This document shows, in pieces, positions 1-7,946 of a stretch of 64,000 bases of DNA. The notes beneath the pieces were generated by a model that searched no databases, was not told where the DNA came from, and was given only the letters and a program-made list of their open reading frames with translations. The stretch comes from Methanolobus sp. Its GTDB lineage: Archaea > Halobacteriota > Methanosarcinia > Methanosarcinales > Methanosarcinaceae. The stretch covers positions 62,001 to 126,000 of the forward strand of contig JARVGJ010000002.1 in NCBI GenBank assembly GCA_029762595.1. The letters are read 5' to 3'. A program made the translations under genes and the position numbers. How positions within the stretch are numbered: the stretch's first letter is position 1; each line of letters starts with the position of its first letter.

Positions 1-123
1 GAAATATCCCGGTTATTATGCTGCAATTTAGGCTATCAGCTTACACAGGTCGTATTGGGTATTATGATATATCTTATGTTTTAATTACAGCATATTGGCT
101 TACCTCAAAAAGGATGCGTTAAA

Positions 124-306
124 ATGGTATTAGTTTCAGTTTATGAAAACAAATGCACAGCTTGTGGCCTGTGCGTGGTCGCATGTCCCAACGATATACT
201 TGAACTTATAAGTGATGTTTGTGTCCCTGTGAGGATGGGCTCCTGTAAATATTGTATGGATTGCGTGGAAGCATGTGAATTTGGTGCAATTAAAGTATTC
301 ATTTGA
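124..306 (+). CDS. 2[4Fe-4S] ferredoxin
   Basis: A 60-residue soluble electron carrier. Two cysteine clusters are visible: C11-x2-C14-x2-C17-x3-C21-Pro and C41-x2-C44-x2-C47-x3-C51, the spacing of a bacterial-type ferredoxin with two [4Fe-4S] clusters. The second cluster lacks the usual proline after its last cysteine (Glu52). A purine-rich AAAAAGGATG stretch lies about 10 nt before the ATG. No oxidoreductase partner is in view; the upstream neighbour is outside the window, so it could be a subunit such as a PorD/KorD-like protein or a free ferredoxin. The fold is clear, the partner is not. Confidence 0.85.
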   Translation: MVLVSVYENKCTACGLCVVACPNDILELISDVCVPVRMGSCKYCMDCVEACEFGAIKVFI

Positions 307-414
307 TAGAAGTAAGGTAAATTGATCGAATGATCAGGTTTGTGTAGATGAACCTCTACTTTCCTTCTGTAAGAACATTTTCTTTCAGAACACTTAAAGG
401 TATAATCATCTAAA

Positions 415-909
415 TTATATTTCTATGATCTGTACACCAAGTTCAGGATCAAGGATTGCCACAGTTCGTTTTCCGCTGAGCACACCGCAGGTCTCACCCG
501 GATTTATTACCAGTGTTTCGTTAACCTCAGTTACACCTGCGTGATGCGTGTGTCCCCTGACAACTATGTCGAAGTCTCCCGATTCTGCCAGTGCGTTGAC
601 CTGAGGTTCGTACACCCCATGCAGGACTGCAATTCTTTTTCCTTTCATTTCAAGGTCTGCAAAATCACCACAACATTCTGCGCCAAATTCTTCAAACTTC
701 TGCTTAAGGAGTAACTTGTCACCGTCATTGTTCCCGAAAATAAAGTACATCTTTGCATCCAGCTTGCTGAAAGCCGTAGCTGTGAACGGGGAAATGATAT
801 CACCGGCATGCAGGACAATGCTAACCTTCTTCTTATTGAACAGTTCAACCGCAGCCCTGATAGCATCCATACTATCATGTGAATCAGACATTATCCCTAT
901 CATTCTCAT
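415..909 (-). CDS. YfcE/MJ0936-type metallophosphoesterase
   Basis: A 164-residue calcineurin-like phosphodiesterase of the YfcE/MJ0936 family, which hydrolyses phosphodiesters with a two-metal centre. The ordered metal motifs are present: SDSHD near residue 8, HAGD near 34, GNND near 59 and RGHTHH near 118. Length matches the family, which is 160-180 residues. It stands alone on the minus strand, convergent with the ferredoxin. The natural substrate of archaeal members is not known, so only the general activity is called. Confidence 0.88.
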   Translation of the reverse strand: MRMIGIMSDSHDSMDAIRAAVELFNKKKVSIVLHAGDIISPFTATAFSKLDAKMYFIFGNNDGDKLLLKQKFEEFGAECCGDFADLEMKGKRIAVLHGVYEPQVNALAESGDFDIVVRGHTHHAGVTEVNETLVINPGETCGVLSGKRTVAILDPELGVQIIEI

Positions 910-992
910 ACCTCTCCTTTAAACAAGGAGCGTACAGGATTTATTCTTTTTCAATGGAAGTCTTTATGGAGAAACTTCTAATTTCTGCCATT

Positions 993-2276
993 TCATTTCA
1001 TCTTAAAGCGTCTGCCCAGGAAAATAACTATCATGGAAATACAAAGAAGCAATGAGCTGTTCTGTGCAAGTTCTGCGCAAACAGCTTCTTGTGGGACAGC
1101 ACAATCGTTTAAGCTATCTTTTTCCTTTATCTTTCCATTGTCTTTCTCAGCCTCATCGACTAAAGGATCATGTTCAATTTCTTCCCGCTCTTGTGAATCC
1201 GGGAAAACATTCGGTAAATCGGCAGTTATAGCAAAAGGTGAGAATCCGGGAGTTTTAGCCTCGAAAAAAAAGAACTCTTCATCCTCTCCTGTTATACGAG
1301 TATCAAGTGTCTGCCATCTGTCTTCATGGTATCTTTGAAGGTTTATATTTTCCGGCTCGGCATTATTGATATCCATCCATTTTTTCAGAACTGCAAAAGA
1401 TATCTGGGTGTCATCCATGTTACTGTCTGTGGCATATCCTGCTTTGCCTATCCATATATTGATATTCCTGTATATTGCTCCTGAAGGTCTCTGTGAAACA
1501 GTTGAAGACACATCATTCAGAACCTCAGTGGTGCCTGCTATAAAGCCCGCATTCTTTAGTGAAAGGTAGCTTATTTCCTTTATGGGATTTGTTTTTTCAT
1601 CAAAGAGAAAACGGATTCTGGACCCACCGATCACATATACCTGCACCACTTCCTTTAGACCTATGTTCTCTTTATTCTCGCCGGTAGCTTCGCCTGCGCC
1701 ACTTCCACTGCCTCCGGCAGAAACCGGAACTTCCTCCGGGATATTTAAAGGTGTGCTTGCAATAACATTCACATCTGCATTACACACGGTTACTGGAATG
1801 GCATTTCCTTGAAAATCGCTAAGTATCACATTGGTAAGGATGATATCACTATTTCCTGTATCATTGCCGGCGATGAATGATATATGCGCAAAGTTCCCTG
1901 CTGTGCAGATCTCTGCTTTGCCAAGGGTAACTGCGAAAAGGTCCCCAATACTGCCCAGCTGATTGTTAATAGTCCCACCGATGAAAACCAACATGACCCC
2001 TTCCTGCTCAAAAAGATCCCCAGAAGTCACTTCAACTGCAGAGATCATGTTGCTGTCGAACAAAATATCAAGCTGTGCACCAGCTATGGGTGTTTGCGGT
2101 TCTATATTTATATATACATCAAACCGCTGGTTTGTATTTACTTCACTGACAAGCGGTGATACGGTGACCACCGAGTCTGCAGAAACTGCCAGGACACAGG
2201 AGAATGCTGTTAATGTTATTAATAAAAAAACTATACAAAATCTCAACAATATCATATGTTTTCTTGGCCTGCTCAT
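993..2276 (-). CDS. Secreted cohesin-domain / PGF-pre-PGF surface protein
   Basis: A 427-residue exported, membrane-anchored protein. Residues 1-34 form a signal peptide with a basic start and a hydrophobic core. Residues about 36-172 read as a cohesin-like beta sandwich (VSPLVSEVNTNQRFDVYI, AGAQLDILFDSNM, LSDFQGNAIPV). A glycine/serine linker follows, then about 205-345 match the PGF-pre-PGF domain common in methanogen S-layer-associated proteins (LSLKNAGFIAGTTEVL, ISFAVLKKWMD, FFFFEAKTPGFSPFAIT). An acidic stretch at 350-395 precedes a C-terminal membrane helix (about 407-420) and a basic RRFKMK tail. It probably sits in the cell envelope facing out. No dockerin partner is seen in the window. 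Confidence 0.8.
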   Translation of the reverse strand: MSRPRKHMILLRFCIVFLLITLTAFSCVLAVSADSVVTVSPLVSEVNTNQRFDVYINIEPQTPIAGAQLDILFDSNMISAVEVTSGDLFEQEGVMLVFIGGTINNQLGSIGDLFAVTLGKAEICTAGNFAHISFIAGNDTGNSDIILTNVILSDFQGNAIPVTVCNADVNVIASTPLNIPEEVPVSAGGSGSGAGEATGENKENIGLKEVVQVYVIGGSRIRFLFDEKTNPIKEISYLSLKNAGFIAGTTEVLNDVSSTVSQRPSGAIYRNINIWIGKAGYATDSNMDDTQISFAVLKKWMDINNAEPENINLQRYHEDRWQTLDTRITGEDEEFFFFEAKTPGFSPFAITADLPNVFPDSQEREEIEHDPLVDEAEKDNGKIKEKDSLNDCAVPQEAVCAELAQNSSLLLCISMIVIFLGRRFKMK

Positions 2277-2404
2277 CTATACACCCTGAATATATAAAAA
2301 TAATATAAATCAATATGTATTTATATCTTTTTATATATCAGAGTTACTAAGCAGTATGTCTCCTACAAAAAACACTGCATTAATAAGAAATATAATGATG
2401 ATAA

Positions 2405-2545
2405 TCAGATACAGGCTCCAAAATCCAGGTTTTCTGTATCAATTTCTTCATTCTGAAGCTCAGAAATACATTCTTTGCACATCTTTTTTCCCCGTATCAC
2501 CATAAGATCATCCGTGGATTTTTTGCATGTTTCACATTTTTGCAT
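2405..2545 (-). CDS. 46-residue zinc-ribbon protein
   Basis: A short gene encoding 46 residues that starts MQKCETCKKSTDDL and carries CxxC near residue 4 and a second CxxC (CKEC) near residue 23, a compact four-cysteine metal knuckle. A good Shine-Dalgarno, GAGGT, lies 7 nt before the ATG on the minus strand. The rest is acidic and ends in GACI. I do not recognise the family; small two-CxxC proteins are frequent in methanogens and probably bind zinc. It lies between the surface-protein gene and the GNAT gene on the same strand. The SD and intact motif spacing argue that it is real despite its size. Confidence 0.6.
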   Translation of the reverse strand: MQKCETCKKSTDDLMVIRGKKMCKECISELQNEEIDTENLDFGACI

Positions 2546-2718
2546 TCATTTACCTCATGTAAGAGGTATGGTCCAGAGTTAAATACGTTTTGCAGGAAAC
2601 CGTATGCCTTTCCAAAACATAATCATCTGGAATGTTATTTTTCAAAATGCCATCATCATTTTATTGCCCTGAAAATGATCCATTCAAAGAATTCCCCTCA
2701 AATTCCCCTCAAAAAAAT

Positions 2719-3252
2719 CTATTCTTCAAAAAGGTACTTTTGCCGGGTCAGCAGGAAATATTCAGTGTCCCTGTCATCTTTTCTGATAGTGCCTTGGTAT
2801 TCCATGCCAGCTTTTCTGGCCAGGTTCACTGAGGCGATGTTATCCGGCGAACAATAAACGGCTATTCTTTCAATGTCAAGTACGATTATCATATATTCAA
2901 GTAGCTTTTCGACAGCTTCTGTGGCATATCCCATACCCCTGAACTGAGGTTCAAGTGCATAATATATCTGCGCGGCACATGGAACATCCGTTGTTGCAAA
3001 ACCACATGATCCTATCAATTCATTGTCGCTTTTCCTGCAGACAGCCATTGCAAAAAGTGGTTCATCAGTGTTGTATGACTGAATGAGCATGCCAAGAAAA
3101 GCCTGGGTCTCTTCCCGGCTCTGGTGGGCAGGCATGTCAGTGGGGCCTGTTATTTCCTCATTGTTAAAGAAAAGATAGAGCTTTTCCATGTCATCTTCAG
3201 TATACCTTCTGATAGTCAATCGCTCAGTATCGATGGATTGTGGGACTCTCAT
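2719..3252 (-). CDS. GNAT-family N-acetyltransferase (RimJ/RimL type)
   Basis: A 177-residue acetyl-CoA-dependent acetyltransferase. The N-terminal beta strand ERLTIRRYTEDDM is typical of RimJ/RimL-like members. The acetyl-CoA pyrophosphate loop appears as FRGMGYATEAV near residue 110, followed by SPDNIASVNLARKAGM, the usual C-terminal half of motif A/B. Members acetylate ribosomal-protein N-termini, other proteins or small amines, and this sequence does not tell which. It is 89 nt from the glutamine-amidotransferase gene upstream and shares its strand, so the two may be cotranscribed. Confidence 0.87.
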   Translation of the reverse strand: MRVPQSIDTERLTIRRYTEDDMEKLYLFFNNEEITGPTDMPAHQSREETQAFLGMLIQSYNTDEPLFAMAVCRKSDNELIGSCGFATTDVPCAAQIYYALEPQFRGMGYATEAVEKLLEYMIIVLDIERIAVYCSPDNIASVNLARKAGMEYQGTIRKDDRDTEYFLLTRQKYLFEE

Positions 3253-3341
3253 GGATGTCTATTTCCCTGCCAGCTACTAAAAAGTTTTCATTTAAGATGG
3301 GCAGGTAAAAGATCATGGATAAAACAATATCATGTTATTCC

Positions 3342-4049
3342 TCATGTGATCCTTGCAATTCCCAGAAAATTATTGAACAGTTTTCTTCCATTGTCCGAAT
3401 ATTCAGAACTCAACAGTTCAAAATCCTTTCTTATCGCTTCCCTGTCCATTAGCAAAAGCTCAGGGTCATTATCAAGCCACAGATCAAGCATTTCAGGGGT
3501 AATTTCAAAGTGTCCCTGTATCCCATAAGCATTCGGACCGATTTTCACGATCTGATGCGTGCAGTGTTTTCCAGTACCTATTAACATCATCTTTTCTGTG
3601 AGCTCTACGGTCTCGCCGTGCAGATGGAAGATTCCAAGGGGGCTTTCAAGATCTGCAAACAGGGGGTCATCTACATGATCTTGTTCAATGTCAATCGAGT
3701 AATAATTACCATCCTCACTCCTCAGGCCGATCTCCCTGATCTCACTTGCATGCACAGAACCTCCGCAGGCCTTGACCAGCACCTGCATTCCAAGACAGAT
3801 TCCAAGATAGGGTATACCAGCATCAATTGCCTTCCTTGCCATTTCAAGTTCGGCTCTCATCTTACTGCTCGCATCGTTGGCACTGTCAGGCCCTCCCAGG
3901 ACTACTACAGCATCATAGCCGACAGGATCAGGTAAATCTTCTGTGCTCTCAAGATCGATAATATCATGAGGGAAATTGTTTTCCTCCAGGATGTTCTGAA
4001 GTATACCGGGTCCTTCCCTTGATATGTTCTTAATGATCAACAGGCTCAT
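3342..4049 (-). CDS. Class I glutamine amidotransferase (GMP-synthase-like)
   Basis: A 235-residue stand-alone class I glutaminase domain. The nucleophile elbow reads YLGICLGMQ with Cys85, and the His/Glu pair of the triad is in IQGHFEITPE near residue 180. The oxyanion-strand motif VVVLGGPDSAND lies near residue 50. The family is the YfeJ/GuaA-like group of single-domain amidotransferases that release ammonia from glutamine or related gamma-glutamyl substrates. No synthetase partner is adjacent, so the acceptor is unknown. It is not GuaA, because no ATP-pyrophosphatase domain follows. Confidence 0.85.
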   Translation of the reverse strand: MSLLIIKNISREGPGILQNILEENNFPHDIIDLESTEDLPDPVGYDAVVVLGGPDSANDASSKMRAELEMARKAIDAGIPYLGICLGMQVLVKACGGSVHASEIREIGLRSEDGNYYSIDIEQDHVDDPLFADLESPLGIFHLHGETVELTEKMMLIGTGKHCTHQIVKIGPNAYGIQGHFEITPEMLDLWLDNDPELLLMDREAIRKDFELLSSEYSDNGRKLFNNFLGIARIT

Positions 4050-4207
4050 GGAGCTACATATCTGTTTTAACGGATAAATGGTTTATGAATTTAAGAATCG
4101 TTTCATTAACCTTTATCAATACCAATACATGAGAATGTGGAGCAGGATGAAGAAAACAGGAAAGATGAAATCGGAATGAAAGGACAATATGTATCCATAT
4201 GACTGGA

Positions 4208-4246
4208 ATCCCGAATACGGTTTTATGTGTTCGTTGCATTCGGGAT
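4208..4246. repeat. 9-bp inverted repeat (stem-loop)
   Basis: ATCCCGAAT at 4208-4216 is the exact reverse complement of ATTCGGGAT at 4238-4246, with a 21-nt loop. It lies in the gap upstream of the glutamine-amidotransferase gene. It could be an operator or RNA hairpin. There is no strong T-run next to it, so a terminator is not favoured. Confidence 0.5.
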
Positions 4247-4282
4247 CCCTGTCTTTATGGACCTGTTCTTGGGCAAACCTGT

Positions 4283-4327
4283 GTACCACCAGCCACTATC
4301 TACCGTACCACCAACCAACCGTACCAC
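4283..4327. repeat. Three direct copies of GTACCAC
   Basis: GTACCAC occurs at 4283-4289, 4305-4311 and 4321-4327, with start-to-start spacings of 22 and 16 bp; the first two copies extend to GTACCACCA. This clustering in a gene-free stretch could be a protein-binding array or the remains of a slipped duplication. Function unknown. Confidence 0.45.
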
Positions 4328-4457
4328 ATAGGTAATAGTGCATGATTTTTTTTGCTAGTGTGATTTGCTAACGTCTGGTTTATTGTTATCTTATTTAAGG
4401 ATATTCATGGTCTTGTATCTGCTTATGCTAATAATGATGAGTGCCTGTTTCAGTTTA

Positions 4458-4994
4458 TCATTTCATATCCACAAAATCATATCTTTTCAAAGCCTCCGAA
4501 TAAAAATGATATGCATTTTCATTGAAGCATATGAGCCTGATATCTTCCAGTGAACTGTCATAAGAGAGATGTTCAATTATACTGGCTACAGCAAGGTCTG
4601 ATGCTCTGTCTACAGGAAAACCATAGGCTCCTATACTGATCCCTGGGATGGCGATACTTCTGATCCTGTATTCCTCTGCCAGGGCCAGAGAATTACTGTA
4701 AGCTGCAACAAGAAGCTCATCCTCACCGAAAAGACCACCTTTCCAGACCGGACCGACAGTGTGGATCACCCATTTTGCCGGGAGAAGGTATCCGTTTGTG
4801 ATCCTAGCCTCTCCGGTGGGACATCCTCCAAGGGTGCGACACTCTTCCAGAAGCTTTGGCCCGGCAGCAAGATGGATGGCCCCGTCAAAACCTCCTCTTC
4901 CAAGAAGAGAATTATTGGCCGCATTGACTATGGCATCGACTTTTTGTTCCACGATGTCGCCCCTGATAACCCTGATGATTTTGGCAATATCCAT
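4458..4994 (-). CDS. Macro-domain protein, probable (O-acetyl-)ADP-ribose hydrolase
   Basis: A 178-residue single macro domain of the MacroD/YmdB type. Family landmarks are in order: [16 protein letters not shown] near residue 20-36 (ADP-ribose-binding Asn and glycine loop), [30 protein letters not shown], and the phosphate loop [12 protein letters not shown] near 116. Such proteins remove acetyl from O-acetyl-ADP-ribose and ADP-ribose from acidic residues. One small departure is the binding loop, which reads [10 protein letters not shown] where GGGGVDGAIH is commoner. No sirtuin or ADP-ribosyltransferase is adjacent. Confidence 0.9.
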   Translation of the reverse strand: MDIAKIIRVIRGDIVEQKVDAIVNAANNSLLGRGGFDGAIHLAAGPKLLEECRTLGGCPTGEARITNGYLLPAKWVIHTVGPVWKGGLFGEDELLVAAYSNSLALAEEYRIRSIAIPGISIGAYGFPVDRASDLAVASIIEHLSYDSSLEDIRLICFNENAYHFYSEALKRYDFVDMK

Positions 4995-5106
4995 GTTCCT
5001 TCCTCTTTAGTACCTCTTTTTATTCACTACATCTTATTGTTTTTATCTGAATAAGAATTATTATGCTCACTTTTATCTTTGTTGTAGTTGTATTTTAAAA
5101 TTAAAG

Positions 5107-5114
5107 CAAAAATC
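5107..5114. repeat. Left 8-bp target-site duplication of the MITE
   Basis: CAAAAATC directly abuts the left end of the 161-bp element and is repeated exactly at 5276-5283 on its right side. This is the footprint expected from transposition with an 8-bp staggered cut. Confidence 0.75.
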
Positions 5115-5275
5115 GGCTCTGTAGAAATCCTTTCTTTATTAATAAACCACAGATGGAAAATATCTGCGTGCATCAGCGTTACCTGCTAAACGTAGGTTTA
5201 GCAGGCACTCAACTCTGTAAGAGGTGAGTGTATCTGCGGTTCATAAACAATTCATAATAGGTTTTCCACAGAGCC
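5115..5275. mobile_element. 161-bp MITE with 17-bp terminal inverted repeats
   Basis: The left end GGCTCTGTAGAAATCCT (5115-5131) and the reverse complement of the right end (5259-5275, GGCTCTGTGGAAAACCT) match at 15 of 17 positions. The element is flanked by an exact 8-bp duplication CAAAAATC. Inside are nested palindromes: 5145-5154 with 5232-5241 (9 of 10), a perfect 10-bp hairpin 5182-5191/5196-5205 with loop GTAG, and a hairpin from 5206 to 5230. It has no coding capacity, so it would need a transposase in trans. From memory, IS6-family elements have ends beginning like GGCACTGT or GGTTCTGT and make 8-bp duplications, so an IS6-like parent is inferred. It ends 19 bp before the pepD start. 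Confidence 0.75.
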
Positions 5276-5283
5276 CAAAAATC
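5276..5283. repeat. Right 8-bp target-site duplication of the MITE
   Basis: Exact copy of CAAAAATC at 5107-5114, adjoining the right terminal repeat. Its perfect identity suggests the insertion is not very old. Confidence 0.75.
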
Positions 5284-5294
5284 AATCAAAAACA

Positions 5295-6794
5295 ATGGCA
5301 GGTCAGGTAATGGATGAGATAAAGGACCAGATAATGGATGAGATCACAGAAAAGATACTTTCCCTGTTCAGGGAAATAAGTAGTGTGCCAAGATGCTCAG
5401 GGCATGAAGAAAAGATGGCTATCTGGCTTAAAGAGTGGGCATTATCCCGGGGTTTTAGTGTGAAGTCTGATAGTGTGAACAACATTGTAATCCAGATCCC
5501 TCCGTCAGAAGGTTATGAGAAAATGCCTGCTGTGGTCATCCAGGGACATATGGACATGGTATGTGAAAAGACACCGTCAGCTTCCCATGATTTCAGCAAG
5601 GATGCTATCATACCTGTTGTCCATGGTCAGTGGTTAAAGGCACAGGACACAACCCTGGGTGCAGATAACGGAATAGGCATAGCAATTGCCCTTGCAATTG
5701 CAGAGGATACAAATATCTGTCATCCCCCTCTTGAACTTCTGTTCACAGTTGATGAGGAGACCGGACTGACTGGTGCCAATGCCCTGATGCCTGGTTTTAT
5801 TACCGGGAAGCTTTTGCTGAATCTGGATTCTGAAGAAGAAGGTGTTTTTATCATTGGTTGTGCAGGCGGTCTTAGCACAACGATCTCTATGTCATTGGAG
5901 TATTCAGAGCCTTTAGATGATGCACTGCGTTTAAGGCTGGTGGTGGATGGGCTTTGTGGAGGACACTCAGGTATCAATATACATGAAAGAAGGGCAAATG
6001 CCAATAAAATACTTGCAGCGGCATTGAAGGCACTTTTGGATGCAACTGACATTTATATAGTTGATATCGAAGGTGGCTCTGCACACAACGCCATTGCAAG
6101 ATATGCAGAGGCTACCATCATCCTCTCTGAAGATTCATTAAAAACCTCTTATTCACTTATTTCGGAATTTGAGGACAGGATGCGTTCTGATTACGCAGAA
6201 TTTGAACCCTCTCTTTCCATAAGCCTTCAAAAAAGCAGAAAACAAAGCAAGAGCCAATCAAAAACGATGGCAATAAACAATGAATGTGCCTGCAGGGCAG
6301 TGGGTCTTTTGAATGCTTTACCACATGGGGTCCTCTCAATGTCCTCTCAAATACCGGGGCATGTCCAGACTTCAGCTAATCTGGCAACAGTAAAAATAGA
6401 AAGAGGCAAATTGCTTATAGTATCAAGCCAGCGCAGTTCTCTTGAAAGTGAACTGATGCAGACCACTGATAAGATCACATCTGTTGCTCTTGAATATGCT
6501 GCAACGTTCTCAAATCATTCAGCATATCCTCCCTGGCAGCCTGACATGTCCTCAAAGCTGCTGCAACGTTGCAAGGATATATACAAAAGTGTTTTTGAAG
6601 AAGAAGCAAAATCAGAGTTCATCCATGCAGGTCTGGAATGTGCCGTAATAGGTTGGAAATATGCAGACATGGATATGATGTCATTCGGCCCTACAATAAA
6701 GGACCCCCATTCACCGGATGAACGTCTTTATATACCATCGGTAAGGAAGGTGTGGGACTTCCTGGTCCCTTTGCTGGCATCATTCAGGGAGTGA
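5295..6794 (+). CDS. pepD: Aminoacyl-histidine dipeptidase (PepD, M20 family)
   Basis: A 499-residue cytosolic zinc dipeptidase of the PepD/M20C group, which cleaves Xaa-His and other dipeptides. Metal and catalytic motifs are in order: GHMDMVCEK near residue 88, TLGADNGIGIAIAL near 122, VDEETGLTGA near 151, and LNLDSEEEG with IGCAGG near 177-192. The length is typical. The first ATG gives MAGQVMDEIKD; a second in-frame ATG at 5310 has CAGGT just upstream and may be the true start. The region normally expected to hold its promoter is occupied by the MITE, which ends 19 bp before this start, so expression may depend on sequence inside or left of the element. Confidence 0.93.
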   Translation: MAGQVMDEIKDQIMDEITEKILSLFREISSVPRCSGHEEKMAIWLKEWALSRGFSVKSDSVNNIVIQIPPSEGYEKMPAVVIQGHMDMVCEKTPSASHDFSKDAIIPVVHGQWLKAQDTTLGADNGIGIAIALAIAEDTNICHPPLELLFTVDEETGLTGANALMPGFITGKLLLNLDSEEEGVFIIGCAGGLSTTISMSLEYSEPLDDALRLRLVVDGLCGGHSGINIHERRANANKILAAALKALLDATDIYIVDIEGGSAHNAIARYAEATIILSEDSLKTSYSLISEFEDRMRSDYAEFEPSLSISLQKSRKQSKSQSKTMAINNECACRAVGLLNALPHGVLSMSSQIPGHVQTSANLATVKIERGKLLIVSSQRSSLESELMQTTDKITSVALEYAATFSNHSAYPPWQPDMSSKLLQRCKDIYKSVFEEEAKSEFIHAGLECAVIGWKYADMDMMSFGPTIKDPHSPDERLYIPSVRKVWDFLVPLLASFRE

Positions 6795-6841
6795 TAGATA
6801 AATTACAAAAAAAGATCAGAATACTGATAGGATACTAATGT

Positions 6842-6885
<44 letters not shown>

Positions 6886-6947
6886 CATGGCCCATAGATC
6901 ATAATCAATGGTCAGGGTTATTATCAATAAGATACAAAAAGACAAGC

Positions 6948-7916
6948 ATGAGAAAATATCCACGACCAGTTGTTCTTGTAAGCAGATGTCTTGAATTTGA
7001 TAAGGTACGCTATAACGGACAGGTAATCCCTTCGCAGATAGTGCGCGATCTTATTCCTTTTGCAGATTTCATAAAAGTATGTCCGGAAGTTGAAATAGGT
7101 CTGAGTGTTCCCAGGGACACCCTGAGGATAATCAAAAAAGATGGGGAATATCGTCTGATCCAGCCAAAGACCGGAGAGGACCTTACAGACAGAATGAATG
7201 AATTTACAGCCAAGTTTCTCGATAACATCAGCTACATAGATGGTTTCATATACAAAGGTCTCTCCCCAAGTATGGGAGTTGATGATGTTAAAGTATATTC
7301 GGGTGCAAGTATGTCCCCGGTTGTTGAGAGAGGATCGGGCATGTTTGCAGGTGAGGTTATTGCCCGGTATGCAGGCTATCCTATTGAAGAGAATGAAAGG
7401 TTGCGCAATGATCATATCCGTCATCATTTCCTTACCCAACTGTATGCTTTTACGGCTTTCAGGCAGGTTGATGAAGCACGTTCTTATGAGGAGCTGCACA
7501 AGTTCCATAAGAACAACCGCTTCCTTTTCATGTCATATGACAAGGCCATATTCACTGAGATGTCAGAACTGCTGTTAAAGGAAATGGAAACCAGCCTTAT
7601 ATTAAAGGATTACTTTTCTTTGTTAAAGAAGCTGTTGAGAAAACCCGGTAGCCTTGATTTGAAACTGGATTCTGCAAGGAATATGTTCTCTGTCTTTGAA
7701 GATACAAGCACAGATGAGAGCTCTTTCTTTGAGGACATGCTCGGAAGATTCAGCAATAATCGGATCTCTTGGGATGCAGTCATTGAGCTTATGAGGATGT
7801 TTGCATCACGCTCTTTTGGTGAGGAGGCGTATGAGGACACTTTCCTTTATCCATATCCTGAAGAACTTAAACCTCTTGCAGATGATAAAAGAGAAAAGGA
7901 TTACTGGGACAAATGA
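6948..7916 (+). CDS. DUF523-DUF1722 fusion protein
   Basis: A 322-residue protein with an N-terminal DUF523 domain (about 1-150) and a C-terminal DUF1722 domain (about 180-310), a known bacterial and archaeal fusion. DUF523 includes the thiouracil desulfidase TudS, whose [4Fe-4S] cluster is held by three cysteines. Here Cys14 (SRCLEF) and Cys45 (VCPEVEIGL) are present, but the third site, usually SPSCG, reads SPSMG with Met109. DUF1722 is the YbgA domain, of unknown function. The next gene, an Fe-S oxidoreductase, starts 30 nt later on the same strand. Activity is therefore uncertain; the domain call is firm. Confidence 0.85.
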   Translation: MRKYPRPVVLVSRCLEFDKVRYNGQVIPSQIVRDLIPFADFIKVCPEVEIGLSVPRDTLRIIKKDGEYRLIQPKTGEDLTDRMNEFTAKFLDNISYIDGFIYKGLSPSMGVDDVKVYSGASMSPVVERGSGMFAGEVIARYAGYPIEENERLRNDHIRHHFLTQLYAFTAFRQVDEARSYEELHKFHKNNRFLFMSYDKAIFTEMSELLLKEMETSLILKDYFSLLKKLLRKPGSLDLKLDSARNMFSVFEDTSTDESSFFEDMLGRFSNNRISWDAVIELMRMFASRSFGEEAYEDTFLYPYPEELKPLADDKREKDYWDK

Positions 7917-7946
7917 TCTCATTTTTCCTATGTTCATGATCGATCA

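Larger units (their letters stand above)
4050..4457. other. 408-bp gap with repeats and no convincing gene
   Basis: No reading frame here has a ribosome site or family resemblance. The gap holds a 9-bp inverted repeat and three copies of GTACCAC, both listed separately, and oligo-T at 4346-4353. It lies between two minus-strand genes, so it should contain the promoter of the glutamine-amidotransferase gene near 4080. Confidence 0.5.

Noticed and set aside
4054-4239. 61-codon minus-strand frame upstream of the glutamine-amidotransferase gene
   Set aside because: No SD and no protein-like pattern; it overlaps the inverted repeat in the same gap.
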